NCBI RefSeq assembly: GCF_003364215.1
Contig: NZ_NXLU01000001.1
Location: forward strand, 62,001-126,000
Length of the DNA: 64,000 bases
Origin: Helicobacter cholecystus
GTDB lineage: Bacteria; Campylobacterota; Campylobacteria; Campylobacterales; Helicobacteraceae
Direction of reading: 5' to 3'
The notes beneath the pieces were generated by a model that saw only the letters and a list, made by a program, of their open reading frames with translations, had not been told where the DNA came from and made no database searches. Below, in pieces: positions 54,636 to 63,789 of the stretch. How positions within the stretch are numbered: position 1 is the first letter of the stretch; each line of letters starts with the position of its first letter. Both the position numbers and the translations under genes were made by a program.

Positions 54636-54893
54636 TTATAAAACCATTAAAATTTGCGGATGATTTTTGAGCTTGGCAAAAAAATCATTTCTCTGCTCTT
54701 GAGTAGATACTTCAACACTTACAACAATACTGACAAACTTTCCACTACTTGAAGCTTGTCCATCTTTTAGATTATAATCTGGGGGAAAAATTTCTTCAAC
54801 AATCTTTTGCAATTCTTGTTTGTCTTTTCCAATAATTCGATATTCCCACTGCGTTGGATAATCAATTTGTGGTTTTCCCTCTATTTGTTGCAT
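54636..54893 (-). CDS. DUF493 (YbeD-like) family protein
   Basis: The 85-residue protein has the DUF493 layout: YPTQWEYRIIGKDKQELQK at the front (about 14-32), a central KDGQASSSGKFVSIVVSVEV strand pair and a helix LKNHPQILMVL at the end. The fold is ACT-like; proteins of this type bind partner proteins or small ligands, function not settled. It overlaps the thioesterase gene by 13 bp and abuts mqnA. Confidence 0.82.
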   Translation of the reverse strand: MQQIEGKPQIDYPTQWEYRIIGKDKQELQKIVEEIFPPDYNLKDGQASSSGKFVSIVVSVEVSTQEQRNDFFAKLKNHPQILMVL

Positions 54894-55258
54894 TCTAAAA
54901 CCTCCAAAAAATCTTTTGTAATCTCACATGGTTTTCCGCTTTTAAGGTTAATACAGCCAAGCTTAACTTCCATTTCAAAGATTTTTTCTTTTTCTTTATA
55001 AATTTCTTGTTTAAGAGTAAGTTGCACTTTCTTTAATTCAAGAATTAAATTTTTAATTTCAAGAATATCGCCTAACTTTGCACTTTTAATAAAGCTTGCA
55101 TTCAGACTTCTTACAACAAAACTCAAACTTTGATTATAAGGCATTTTTCCTCTATTAAAGAACATTTCACTTCTTGCTCTCTCACAAAATTTTAAGTAAT
55201 TACTATGATAAACAATACCTCCACAATCTGTATCTTCATAATAAACTCTAATTTGCAT
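54881..55258 (-). CDS. YbgC/FadM-type acyl-CoA thioesterase
   Basis: The 125-residue hot-dog-fold enzyme has the signature VYYEDTDCGGIVYHSNYLKFCERARSE near residues 4-30, where the Asp in DTDCGGIVYH is catalytic. Family members hydrolyse acyl-CoA, and in H. pylori a YbgC homologue acts on long acyl-CoA. It heads a three-gene unit with the DUF493 gene and mqnA. Confidence 0.9.
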   Translation of the reverse strand: MQIRVYYEDTDCGGIVYHSNYLKFCERARSEMFFNRGKMPYNQSLSFVVRSLNASFIKSAKLGDILEIKNLILELKKVQLTLKQEIYKEKEKIFEMEVKLGCINLKSGKPCEITKDFLEVLECNK

Positions 55259-55396
55259 CTTTTCCTCATTGCTTTAATTTTACTGAAGGCAATTTATACA
55301 CTATTTTTTGTCGCAGAAGGCAAATTTAATGATACTTTTTTAAAATATTAGATACAATCGAAACCTTTTAAGAATTTTCAAATTAAGGAGGAAGTA

Positions 55397-56728
55397 ATGA
55401 ATAACTTCAGCAAACTAGGCTTTATTCTTGCTACTTTGGGTAGCTCTATTGGTCTAGGTCATATTTGGAAATTCCCTTATATGGCTGGACAGAACGGAGG
55501 AGGGGCATTTGTACTTTTCTATCTTGTTCTAGCACTTGTTATTGGTGTCTCAATGTTGATTGCCGAAATGCTTATTGGAAATAAAGCCAAATCAAACCCT
55601 GTAGATAGTTTCGTAATTTTAGAGCCAAATAAAAAAAGTACTTGGAAATTTATTGGTATTATCACGATTGGTGGACCAATGATTATGACTTTTTATGCAG
55701 TTGTGCTTGGTTGGGTACTTTATTATCTCTTTGTTGGGAGTTTTTCATTGCCTCAAGATTTACAGAGTGCTAAAAATTCTTTTGAAACTCTTGCTACAGG
55801 TTCAATCTCTACTCAAATTGCAGGAATGCTTGCTTGTATGATTCTCACAGGCTATATTGTTTCCAAAGGAGTAAAAGCAGGAATTGAGAAGCTTAATCTT
55901 ATTTTAATGCCCCTACTTTTTATTATCTTCATTGGACTACTTGCCTATGCTTGTACACTTGATTCATTTCCAAGAGCATGGGAATTTATGTTTGCTTTCC
56001 AACCTGAAAAACTTACAAGTGATGTAGTTTTAAGTGCTTTGGGGCAAGTCTTCTTTGCCCTCTCTCTTGGACTTGGAACAATCCTTATATATGGAGCCTA
56101 TGCTGACAGTAATGAAAATTTACTTTCAAGCTCAATTTGGGTTGTAATTTCAGGATTATTTATCTCTATTGTTGCAGGATTAATGATCTTTGCTTTTATT
56201 TTTCAGTTTAATGGTGAGGCAAGTGCTGGACCAGGATTGCTCTTTATTTCCCTCCCCCTTGTATTTGGAAAAATGGGAATTTGGGGAAATATTATTTCTT
56301 TTCTTTTTATGCTCTGTGTAGCATTTGCAGGAATCACTTCTACTGTTTCTATCGTTGAACCTGCAGTATCCTACCTTAAAGATCGCTTCAATTGGGGGCA
56401 GGCAAAAGCAACATGGATTTGCTGTGCTCTCATCAGCATTGTGGCTGTTTTTGTAGTTCTTTCTATTACAAAAGAATATGAGGCAAGCTTAAGTATTGGA
56501 GGAAAAAATCTCTTTGATTGGATGGATGTTCTTACTTCTAAATTCATAATGCCTGCGGGAGGATTTTTTATCCTTATATTCAGTGCTTATGTTATTGGCA
56601 AGAAAAGACTTAGAGAGTTCACTCAAAGTTATCTCTCACCTATTCTTTTTGAAATTTGGTATATCATCATTGCCTTTATTGCACCTATTGTGATTGCGGT
56701 TATTGCACTTGTGCCACTTTTTAAATAG
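55397..56728 (+). CDS. Sodium-dependent NSS-family transporter
   Basis: The 443-residue membrane protein has 11-12 helices and the LeuT-type start: LGFILATLGSSIGLGHIWKFPYMAGQNGGGAF (residues 7-38), whose unwound helix 1 binds sodium and substrate. GLGTILIYGAY in helix 6 is also typical. Bacterial members carry amino acids; the substrate is not clear from sequence. It is monocistronic with a TAAGGAGGAAG ribosome-binding site. It converges on the CvfB-like gene. Confidence 0.9.
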   Translation: MNNFSKLGFILATLGSSIGLGHIWKFPYMAGQNGGGAFVLFYLVLALVIGVSMLIAEMLIGNKAKSNPVDSFVILEPNKKSTWKFIGIITIGGPMIMTFYAVVLGWVLYYLFVGSFSLPQDLQSAKNSFETLATGSISTQIAGMLACMILTGYIVSKGVKAGIEKLNLILMPLLFIIFIGLLAYACTLDSFPRAWEFMFAFQPEKLTSDVVLSALGQVFFALSLGLGTILIYGAYADSNENLLSSSIWVVISGLFISIVAGLMIFAFIFQFNGEASAGPGLLFISLPLVFGKMGIWGNIISFLFMLCVAFAGITSTVSIVEPAVSYLKDRFNWGQAKATWICCALISIVAVFVVLSITKEYEASLSIGGKNLFDWMDVLTSKFIMPAGGFFILIFSAYVIGKKRLREFTQSYLSPILFEIWYIIIAFIAPIVIAVIALVPLFK

Positions 56729-57511
56729 CTATCTTAAGAGGGTAATCCCCTCTTGGGATTGATTTATTCGATCCGCTAATTTTACTAATGCTCTTTTAAA
56801 AGCTTTTTTACTCATTTTTGCAATTTTATAAATCTCTTGTGGATCACTATCTTTTGTAAGTTTTAAAGTATTTGCATTAGCTCTAAGAGTCTTAAGCAAG
56901 CTTTGTACTTCATCTTCTTGCACAAGCTTTAAATCCAACTTCCCATCAGGACGAATATTTTTTATCACAACTTCCACTTCTTGAGCAATAGACAAAACAG
57001 AAAAGAGTTCATTATCATAAAGCATTCCTTGATATTTCTCTTCCACTACACACTCAAAGCCTAAAGGGGTCTTGCGATATACTTTAGCAAAAGATTTTGT
57101 TCTGAGCTTGCTTTTATCCCTGCAAGGGATAAATTTTAAAATCGGATTAGCAATTAATCTCCCTTCTTTATCTTTTTGGATTTTTACCACTCTCTTCTCT
57201 CCACGTTTAAGAGAATAGGGAAATTGATGAGGCATAAAGATATCTTTAGCAATCCCAAGATCAAGATAAACACCATTGTTTACAATATCCACAATCTCCA
57301 ATGCCACAATTTCATCTAAAACCCCATAAGGTTTAAGTGTAGTGGCAATAATTCTATCCTCACTGTCTGTATAAACAAATACCTCAAGAGTGTCTCCAAT
57401 CTGGCAGTCTTGTGGCATATATTTTTTAGGGAGTAGAATTTCTTTTTCTCCCAAGATTGCGCCAAAGGGTAAAATCTTTCTTACCTCCAAATTTACATAA
57501 CTTCCAACCAT
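56729..57511 (-). CDS. CvfB-like S1-domain RNA-binding protein
   Basis: The 260-residue cytosolic protein has tandem S1-like beta-barrels (VNLEVRKILPFGAILG near 6-21; EIVDIVNNGVYLDLGIAKDIFMP near 73-95; a third near 143-205) and a C-terminal winged-helix (MSKKAFKRALVKLADRINQSQEG). This matches CvfB/YitL proteins that bind RNA and affect virulence gene expression in Firmicutes. Its last codons lie in a stem (AAGAGGG/CCCCTCTT) that may serve as a terminator between the convergent genes. Confidence 0.82.
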   Translation of the reverse strand: MVGSYVNLEVRKILPFGAILGEKEILLPKKYMPQDCQIGDTLEVFVYTDSEDRIIATTLKPYGVLDEIVALEIVDIVNNGVYLDLGIAKDIFMPHQFPYSLKRGEKRVVKIQKDKEGRLIANPILKFIPCRDKSKLRTKSFAKVYRKTPLGFECVVEEKYQGMLYDNELFSVLSIAQEVEVVIKNIRPDGKLDLKLVQEDEVQSLLKTLRANANTLKLTKDSDPQEIYKIAKMSKKAFKRALVKLADRINQSQEGITLLR

Positions 57512-57574
57512 TACCTTTCCTAAAAATAAAAACTCTTTGGCATAATATCAGATTTATTAACAAGCGAGTTTTTT

Positions 57575-58321
57575 ATGCCAAAAGTCAAAGATATTTATCA
57601 AATTTGTGATGAACTCTCTCCTTTTTCTCTGCAAGAAAAATGGGATAATAGTGGGTTAAATCTTGGAAATTTTGAGCAAGAATTTCAAGAAATCTATCTC
57701 TGTCTTGAAGTTGATAAAAATATAGCACAAAGTATTCAAGCAAACTCACTCATTATCACTCATCACCCTTTGATTTTTTCTCCAACAAAAAACCTAGATC
57801 CTCAAACTTATCCAAGCAATATTCTCTATACTCTTATTGCTAAAAATTGTGCGCTTATTGCAATGCATACAAACTTTGATCTCACACATCTTAATCCCTT
57901 TTTCGCTCAAGAGCTTTTAGAATTTTTTCCTTTAGAACCCTATCTTTACGCCCTTAAATGCAATCAAAAGATCACTTTTAATCTCCTTTGCAAAAAAATT
58001 GAGGAGAAAATGCAAATTTCAGATTATAAATTTGTTCAAGCCCACCAAGAAATTAGGCAGCTATATTTTTGCTGCGGAAGTGGTGCTTCACTGATTGCAC
58101 ATCTTCCCCCGCATAGTTGTCTTATTACAGGAGACATCAAACACCATGATGCAATGCTTGCACAAAGTCTTGGAATCTCACTCATTGATGTGGGACATTA
58201 TGAGAGTGAAAAATATTTTGCACAAATTTTGCATAAGAATTTGAAAAATTTTGGCTATGAGGCTATAATAAGCCCTTTAAAAAATCCTCTAGAATTTTCT
58301 AAACCTAAGGAAAGACAATGA
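57575..58321 (+). CDS. Nif3-family dinuclear metal protein
   Basis: The 248-residue protein has the NIF3 metal site: LEVDKN near 47-52, SLIITHHPLIFSP near 59-71, IAMHTNFD near 91-98, and HHDAMLAQSLGISLIDVGHYESE near the C-terminus, including the GHxxSE motif. Proteins of this family form toroids and bind two metal ions; the reaction is not firmly known. As in H. pylori (HP0959) it stands before the zinc-ribbon gene, here with a 4-bp overlap. Confidence 0.9.
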   Translation: MPKVKDIYQICDELSPFSLQEKWDNSGLNLGNFEQEFQEIYLCLEVDKNIAQSIQANSLIITHHPLIFSPTKNLDPQTYPSNILYTLIAKNCALIAMHTNFDLTHLNPFFAQELLEFFPLEPYLYALKCNQKITFNLLCKKIEEKMQISDYKFVQAHQEIRQLYFCCGSGASLIAHLPPHSCLITGDIKHHDAMLAQSLGISLIDVGHYESEKYFAQILHKNLKNFGYEAIISPLKNPLEFSKPKERQ

Positions 58322-59025
58322 ATAAATATTTAAAAGAGCTCATTGATGTTTCTTTGTTGGACAAAGAAATTGATTTGATGGAGCCAAAAATTAAACAAAT
58401 CAAAAAAGAGCTCAACCTTAAACTCTATCAAAAAGAGGCAAAAAAACTAGAGATTGTCAATCTAGAAGAACAAAAAGAGACCTATGAACTTCAAATTCAA
58501 AAGAGTAATGAATCTCTTGAAATTCAAAATACAAGACTTGAAGAACTCGGTAAGAAAATGAGTGAAGTTAAAACCGAAAAGGAACTCAAAGCCTTAAATA
58601 TTGAAGAGGAATTAGCAAGAGAGCAAATCACTTACCAAAACTCTGAACTCAATCGTCTTGATGCCCTTAAAGATAACGTTGATGAAAAAATCAATGCAAT
58701 CCAAGAAGAGATCACAAAAATTGATACTGAAATTGTAGAAATTGAAAAAACTATTTCTGTCCAACTTGCAGAAATCCATAAAGAGCAAGAGGCAATCTCA
58801 AAGAAAAAAGCCATTATCGTAGAAAAAATGGATCAAAAAATTGTCCTCTTCTATGAAAAAATCCGCAAATGGGCAAAAAATACAAGTGTTGTGCCTGTAT
58901 ATAAACAAGCTTGTGGTGGATGTTTTATTAGAATCAGTGATCGTGTTTATAGCGAGATACTCAAAGGTGATGATATTATCACCTGTCCACATTGCGGAAG
59001 AATCCTTTATATCCAAGAAGATTAA
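58318..59025 (+). CDS. Coiled-coil zinc-ribbon protein (HP0958/FlgZ-like)
   Basis: The 235-residue protein is a long coiled coil (about 1-180, Glu/Lys/Leu heptads) followed by a C4 zinc ribbon with C199-x2-C202 and C223-x2-C226. In H. pylori the homologue HP0958 is required for flagella: it steadies RpoN and acts on flaA mRNA. Order nif3-HP0958-waaA is preserved here, so I expect the same role. The end is 1 bp from waaA. Confidence 0.9.
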   Translation: MNKYLKELIDVSLLDKEIDLMEPKIKQIKKELNLKLYQKEAKKLEIVNLEEQKETYELQIQKSNESLEIQNTRLEELGKKMSEVKTEKELKALNIEEELAREQITYQNSELNRLDALKDNVDEKINAIQEEITKIDTEIVEIEKTISVQLAEIHKEQEAISKKKAIIVEKMDQKIVLFYEKIRKWAKNTSVVPVYKQACGGCFIRISDRVYSEILKGDDIITCPHCGRILYIQED

Positions 59026-59026
59026 A

Positions 59027-60220
59027 ATGCACAGGATGGAAAAATCTTTTCCTCTTGGCTATTATTCTTTACTTATTCTTACCTATATTTTTGTATTTCC
59101 TTTTCTTTTCCTATTGTCTTTTAAAAAAAAATATTCTCACTCTATCCCTGCACGATTCTTTCTTAAAAACTTTGCCCTAGAGTTTTCTCCTACATATTGG
59201 TTCCATTCCTGCTCTTTTGGGGAAAGTAAATCTTATGAACCTATTTTAAAAACCCTAATACAAAAAGAACCCTATGCTAAAATTTTGCTGACCTGTACCA
59301 CGAATACGGGTTACTCCTATTTGCACACCTTTAAAGAGAATAATCCTCATAATTTTATTATCCACTATCTTCCCTTTGAGATTTTTCTCCCCTTTTATCG
59401 TCCTTATCTCAAACATCTCAAAACACTTATTGTTACAGAAGCAGAACTATGGAAAATGCTCTTTTGGATAGGAAAAAGTATGGGGGCAAAGACTCTGCTT
59501 GTCAATGCCAGAATCTCTAATCATTCACTTAAAAACTATCAAAAAATGAAATGGTTTTACACTTCAGTGTTTAAATATGTTGATAAGGTCTTTGCTCAAA
59601 GTCAAACAGATAAAGACAGGTTGGAGAGTTTGGGGGCAAAAAATGTAGAATCTTTTGGCAATCTTAAAATATTCTCTACACCTCAAATCACACACCACTA
59701 CACAAAAGAGCGTGACATTATCCTTTGTGCTTCTAGTCATAAAGATGAGGAAAAACTTGTTCTTCAAGCCTTTCTGCCTCTTAATCTCGATGCTACACTC
59801 ATCATTGTTCCACGCCACCCTGAAAGATTTACTGAAGTTCAAAATATCTGCAAACAAGAGTGTAAAAAATATACCAAAACCTTCTCAACCTATAAACAAT
59901 CTTGGGGGGATGTGGTGCTTGTGAATGCAATAGGGGAACTGAATAATTTCTACCGTATTGCAGATTGCGTGATTCTTTGTGGAAGTTTTATTCCTGTAGG
60001 AGGACATAATCCACTTGAACCCGCATTCTTTCATGCCCCAATCTTAAGTGGAAAACATATCCATAACCAACATGCTCTATTCTCTCTTATAGAAGGATAC
60101 GAATTAATAGAGGGCGAAAGTTTGGGAGAGAAGCTCAAAAATTATAAATCCCTCCCCCACTCCTCAATCAAACAATACCAAAATAAGCTTGATGAATTGG
60201 TTTCATTCATTCAAGACTAA
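59027..60220 (+). CDS. waaA: KDO transferase (3-deoxy-D-manno-octulosonate transferase)
   Basis: WaaA adds KDO to lipid A precursor at the inner membrane. The 397-residue protein has an N-terminal membrane anchor (about 10-30), the acceptor-site WFHSCSFGESKSYEP near 57-71, TEAELWKML and a C-terminal donor domain with IVPRHPERF and GGHNPLEPAFFHAPI. The frame is open from 58841, but the ATG at 59027, right after the previous stop, gives the family length. Confidence 0.94.
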   Translation: MHRMEKSFPLGYYSLLILTYIFVFPFLFLLSFKKKYSHSIPARFFLKNFALEFSPTYWFHSCSFGESKSYEPILKTLIQKEPYAKILLTCTTNTGYSYLHTFKENNPHNFIIHYLPFEIFLPFYRPYLKHLKTLIVTEAELWKMLFWIGKSMGAKTLLVNARISNHSLKNYQKMKWFYTSVFKYVDKVFAQSQTDKDRLESLGAKNVESFGNLKIFSTPQITHHYTKERDIILCASSHKDEEKLVLQAFLPLNLDATLIIVPRHPERFTEVQNICKQECKKYTKTFSTYKQSWGDVVLVNAIGELNNFYRIADCVILCGSFIPVGGHNPLEPAFFHAPILSGKHIHNQHALFSLIEGYELIEGESLGEKLKNYKSLPHSSIKQYQNKLDELVSFIQD

Positions 60221-60344
60221 AATCATCCCTTATATCTTAATTGTGATATAATGCGCCTCTTAGTGTCAAGGATTGACAATAGCATTTTTTAGACTTCTTC
60301 TTACTTTCTAAAAAATCCTTTAAATACTGCAACAAGGATATTCT

Positions 60345-61541
60345 ATGTGGAAACATTTCAAGGAAACTTATTTAATCAAATTTTGGAATCCCTTTTATTC
60401 TATTTTGTTCTTAGCTGTCCTTTCAACTTATTTTTTTGGTATCACAGGCAAACATTGGGCAGTAACTGGGGAATTTACACGTTGGGGAGGGGGAATTTTA
60501 GAGTTATTTGGAGTAGATGTTAAGAATTGGGAATATTTTCATGTCATTGGTTTTAAGGGGCATTGGTGGGAAAGAGTGGATGGGATTATGCTGATGATGA
60601 TGTTTGTAGGAGCTTTCATTGCAACACTTTTTGCCAGCCGATTTCACTTAACAATGCCTGCAAATAAAATAAGGATGATTCAAGCACTCATTGGAGGGAT
60701 CATTTCTGGATTTGGTGCAAGACTTGGAATGGGGTGCAACTTGGCAAGTTTTTTTACAGGAATTCCTCAATTTAGTCTGCATGCTTGGTTTTTTACGCTT
60801 ATGAGCATTATAGGGATTTATACAGGAATAAAAATCATTCAAATGCCTTTTTTACAATCTAGGGCAAAACTTGTAAAAGGAGCTTATAAAGGTCAACCTC
60901 AAAAAAACAAAGATACTTTTATATGGGGAGTGTTGCTCCTCATTATAAGCTTGGGGACTATTGTTTGGTTGATGCAAAGTGATAGCTTTGGAGAAAAAAA
61001 ATCAGTCCTAGGCATTGCAGGTCTTTTTGGTCTGGCTTTTGGGTTTGTAATTGCTAAAGGACAAGTCTGCTTCACTTCTGCTTTTAGAGATTTATTCCTT
61101 CTAGGTCGCGGAATGGTTGCCAAGGCTATTGTTTTGGGAATGTTTATCTCCACTCTTGGTATTTTTGCTTTTATTATGCTTGGGGTACATCCCAAAGTCA
61201 CTTGGGTAGGATTAAATGTTATTATAGGTGGTTTTTTATTTGGTCTAGGAATCACTCTTGCTGGTGGCTGTGAATGTGGCTGGCTCTATCGTGCAACAAG
61301 GGGGCAAATGCAATATATTATTGTAGGAGTAGGCAATCTTATTGGCTCTGTAATATTGGCTTATACATGGAAATTTTATGACAAGGCTTTGGCAACAAGT
61401 TTTCCAAAGATCAATCTTTTAGAGAGTTTTGGGAATTATGGAGGATTACTTATAAATTACACTCTCCTCATGGTGCTATTGCTTATAATTTTACTTATTG
61501 AAAAAAGAGTGCAAGCAAAGATTAGGCAAGGAGTTTTTTAA
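60345..61541 (+). CDS. yedE: YedE-family putative selenium transporter
   Basis: The 398-residue membrane protein has about ten helices in two repeats of the YeeE/YedE (DUF395) type, with the Cys motifs GARLGMGCNLASFFTGIPQ near 125-143 and GGCECGWLYRATRG near 305-318, plus AKGQVCFTSAFRD near 237-249. In Sec- or selenouridine-using bacteria this subfamily accompanies yedF and is thought to import selenium species. The spacing to yedF is 1 bp, so they form an operon. The substrate is inferred from the family; thiosulfate-type uptake is the alternative. Confidence 0.82.
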   Translation: MWKHFKETYLIKFWNPFYSILFLAVLSTYFFGITGKHWAVTGEFTRWGGGILELFGVDVKNWEYFHVIGFKGHWWERVDGIMLMMMFVGAFIATLFASRFHLTMPANKIRMIQALIGGIISGFGARLGMGCNLASFFTGIPQFSLHAWFFTLMSIIGIYTGIKIIQMPFLQSRAKLVKGAYKGQPQKNKDTFIWGVLLLIISLGTIVWLMQSDSFGEKKSVLGIAGLFGLAFGFVIAKGQVCFTSAFRDLFLLGRGMVAKAIVLGMFISTLGIFAFIMLGVHPKVTWVGLNVIIGGFLFGLGITLAGGCECGWLYRATRGQMQYIIVGVGNLIGSVILAYTWKFYDKALATSFPKINLLESFGNYGGLLINYTLLMVLLLIILLIEKRVQAKIRQGVF

Positions 61542-61542
61542 G

Positions 61543-61782
61543 ATGAAAAATTATGAAATTACCTATCATATTAATTTAAAAGGCGAGTCTTGTCCATATC
61601 CTGCAATTAAAGGAGTTGAAGCACTCAAGGAATTAAAAAAGGGAGAGATTTTAGAGATTGTGAGTGATTGCCCTCAAACCATGCACACGATTCCTATTGA
61701 TGTAAAAAACTATGGCTACGATTTGCTTGATATTGTCCAGAAGGGTGGAGATATTCACTATATTGTTCAAAGAAATTTTTAA
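61543..61782 (+). CDS. yedF: YedF/TusA-like (SirA-family) sulfur- or selenium-relay protein
   Basis: The 79-residue protein has the TusA fold signature GESCPYPAIKGVEALKEL (residues 12-29) with the CPxP cysteine at 15, which carries persulfide or selenide. The open frame starts at 61498, but the ATG at 61543 is just past the yedE stop and has AAGGAG in front. This is the short YedF form lacking the C-terminal DsrE-like domain. With yedE it probably handles imported selenium. Confidence 0.85.
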   Translation: MKNYEITYHINLKGESCPYPAIKGVEALKELKKGEILEIVSDCPQTMHTIPIDVKNYGYDLLDIVQKGGDIHYIVQRNF

Positions 61783-61919
61783 TCCAACTCAACCAAGATA
61801 GAAGACATTTGCTTAAGAATGTCTCTCTTAGGGTTAACTATAATAAAATTTAAAAAATCTATCCAAACCAAAAAAGATAAAATTTTAAATCTATAATCTA
61901 GATCTGCAAAAGAGGAAAA

Positions 61920-62651
61920 ATGGAAAAGGCTTATAAACTCCTAGCTCTCCAAGAAAGAATCTCAAATGCTCAAGCTAAAACACTTATAGATAGAGGACTT
62001 GTAAGTGTCAATGGCAAGCGTCTGAGTATTGCTAGAGGAGAATTAAGTGAAAAAAGTATTTTTGTAATTGAAAAAGTGAATAAACCTGAGATTTTATTCC
62101 AAGATACAAATCTTCTTGCAGTGGAAAAACCTGCATTTATTGAGAGCTATGATTTGTGTAAGTTTTTTAAAGATTGGAGTTTATTGCACCGCTTAGACAA
62201 AGAAACCAGTGGTGTGATTTTACTGATCAAAGAGGGAAGTGAGTTTCACAAGAGGGCTAAAGAAGAATTTAAAAAACAAAATGTCTATAAAGAATATTTA
62301 GCCATTGTCAATGGGATTTTAAGTGAAGAGGTGCAAATTAACCGCCCCATTCTCACTATCAAAAAAGGCTTTGCAAAGAGTAAAATCAGCAAAGATGGGC
62401 TTCCTGCACTCACATTAATCTCACCTCTACAAATCAGTGGAAAAAAAACTTTAATCCAAGCCGTGATTAAAACAGGACGTACACATCAAATCCGCGTACA
62501 TGCTCAAAGTATTAATCACCCCATATTTGGAGACACCCTTTATGGTGGAAGCAATGCTAAGCGATTGATGCTTCATGCACACAAAATCAAACTCTTTAAC
62601 TATGAAATCAGTTCAAAAATGCCAAAAATCTTCAAGGATCTTATGCAATGA
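61920..62651 (+). CDS. RluA-family pseudouridine synthase
   Basis: The 243-residue protein has an N-terminal S4 RNA-binding segment (SNAQAKTLIDRGLVSVNGKR near 16-35) and the catalytic HRLDKETSGVILLIK near 89-103 with the active-site Asp, followed by KTGRTHQIRVHAQSINHPIFGDTLYG near 182-207. The target uridine (rRNA or tRNA) cannot be told from sequence. It overlaps the next small gene by 4 bp. In H. pylori a homologue lies beside lgt and waaA as here. Confidence 0.9.
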   Translation: MEKAYKLLALQERISNAQAKTLIDRGLVSVNGKRLSIARGELSEKSIFVIEKVNKPEILFQDTNLLAVEKPAFIESYDLCKFFKDWSLLHRLDKETSGVILLIKEGSEFHKRAKEEFKKQNVYKEYLAIVNGILSEEVQINRPILTIKKGFAKSKISKDGLPALTLISPLQISGKKTLIQAVIKTGRTHQIRVHAQSINHPIFGDTLYGGSNAKRLMLHAHKIKLFNYEISSKMPKIFKDLMQ

Positions 62652-62962
62652 GATTGCATCATACACTTGAAGAAGGAATAATTAGAATTACTTGTGCAGA
62701 TAAATTTAGAGCACAAAGGGATTGGATAAATTTTAAAGATTATTTTTGTTCAACCTTGGCTCAAAATTCAGATATTAAGCGAGTGACGATCAGCTTTGAG
62801 CAACCTAAAATTGATTTGAGTATTTTGGGTTTATTGCTTAAATATATCAATATTGATGGCTATGAAATCCATTTGCTTATCTTGCATTATTCTTGCTTTA
62901 GAGCATTAGAGGAATTGCTTTTACTTGAAAAATTCAATGTTAAATATCAAAAGGTGCGATGA
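62648..62962 (+). CDS. Unknown protein, possibly STAS-like
   Basis: The 104-residue soluble protein is not one I recognise firmly. Alternating strands and helices (GIIRITCADKFRAQRDWINF; VTISFEQPKIDLSILGLLLKYI; YEIHLLILHYSCFRALEELLLLEKF) recall a STAS or anti-anti-sigma fold, but the phosphorylatable Ser is not clear, so this is a guess. It overlaps the rluA-like gene and lgt by 4 bp each, so it is in a coupled trio. Confidence 0.6.
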   Translation: MRLHHTLEEGIIRITCADKFRAQRDWINFKDYFCSTLAQNSDIKRVTISFEQPKIDLSILGLLLKYINIDGYEIHLLILHYSCFRALEELLLLEKFNVKYQKVR

Positions 62963-63789
62963 TGAATGATTGGTATTCACAGTTTAACCCTATAGCTTTT
63001 GAAATTTTCTCAATGAAAGTCCATTGGTATGGAATTGCCTATGTTTTAGCACTTATTAGTGCCTTATGGTTTGCAAGTCTTTTTAGGAAAGATCCTCGTT
63101 TTAGTGAGATTGACAAAAAAGATTTAGAGAACTATTTTTTATTCGCAGAACTTGGTGTGATTTTGGGAGCAAGGCTTGGATATATTCTAATTTATTCTCC
63201 CCAAAGATGGGAATATCTCTCTGCTCCTTGGCAAATTTTTAACCCCTTTAATGCTCGAGGTGATTTTGTAGGAATCTCAGGAATGAGTTACCATGGAGCT
63301 ATTATTGGATTTTTACTTGCAAGTTATATCTATGCAAAAATTAAAAATCTTAATTTATTCAAGTACCTTGACCTAATGGCTTTAAGCATTCCTCTTGCAT
63401 ATGTCTTTGGTCGTATTGGAAACTTCCTTAATCATGAACTTTACGGACGTATTATTCCAGAAAATGATGTATTGTGGAAACCTTTTGGGATCTATATTAA
63501 TGGAGCATTACGCTACCCCAGTCAACTCATTGAGGCATTTTTAGAGGGAATTTGTGTTTTTATTATTGTATGGATTTGTAAAAAGTTTTTTAAATTTGAT
63601 GGAGCACTGATTGGAGTCTATGCACTCAGTTACTCACTGATGCGTTTTATTGCTGAATTTTATAGAGAACCTGATGAACAAATGGGCTATTATGGGATTT
63701 TGAGTATGGGCCAGATTCTTAGCCTTATTATGACTCTTGCCTCAATTGCAATTCTTATTTATGCTAAAACTAGGGCGAATGAGAAATAA
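62959..63789 (+). CDS. lgt: Prolipoprotein diacylglyceryl transferase
   Basis: Lgt attaches diacylglycerol to the lipobox Cys of lipoprotein precursors. The 276-residue polytopic enzyme has the N-terminal WYGIAYVLALI, GARLGYILIY near 73-82, YHGAIIGFLLA near 112-122 and the signature GRIGNFLNHELYGR near 153-166, with the essential Arg and His residues. It overlaps the preceding gene by 4 bp and the convergent gene by 20 bp at the 3' end. Confidence 0.96.
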   Translation: MMNDWYSQFNPIAFEIFSMKVHWYGIAYVLALISALWFASLFRKDPRFSEIDKKDLENYFLFAELGVILGARLGYILIYSPQRWEYLSAPWQIFNPFNARGDFVGISGMSYHGAIIGFLLASYIYAKIKNLNLFKYLDLMALSIPLAYVFGRIGNFLNHELYGRIIPENDVLWKPFGIYINGALRYPSQLIEAFLEGICVFIIVWICKKFFKFDGALIGVYALSYSLMRFIAEFYREPDEQMGYYGILSMGQILSLIMTLASIAILIYAKTRANEK

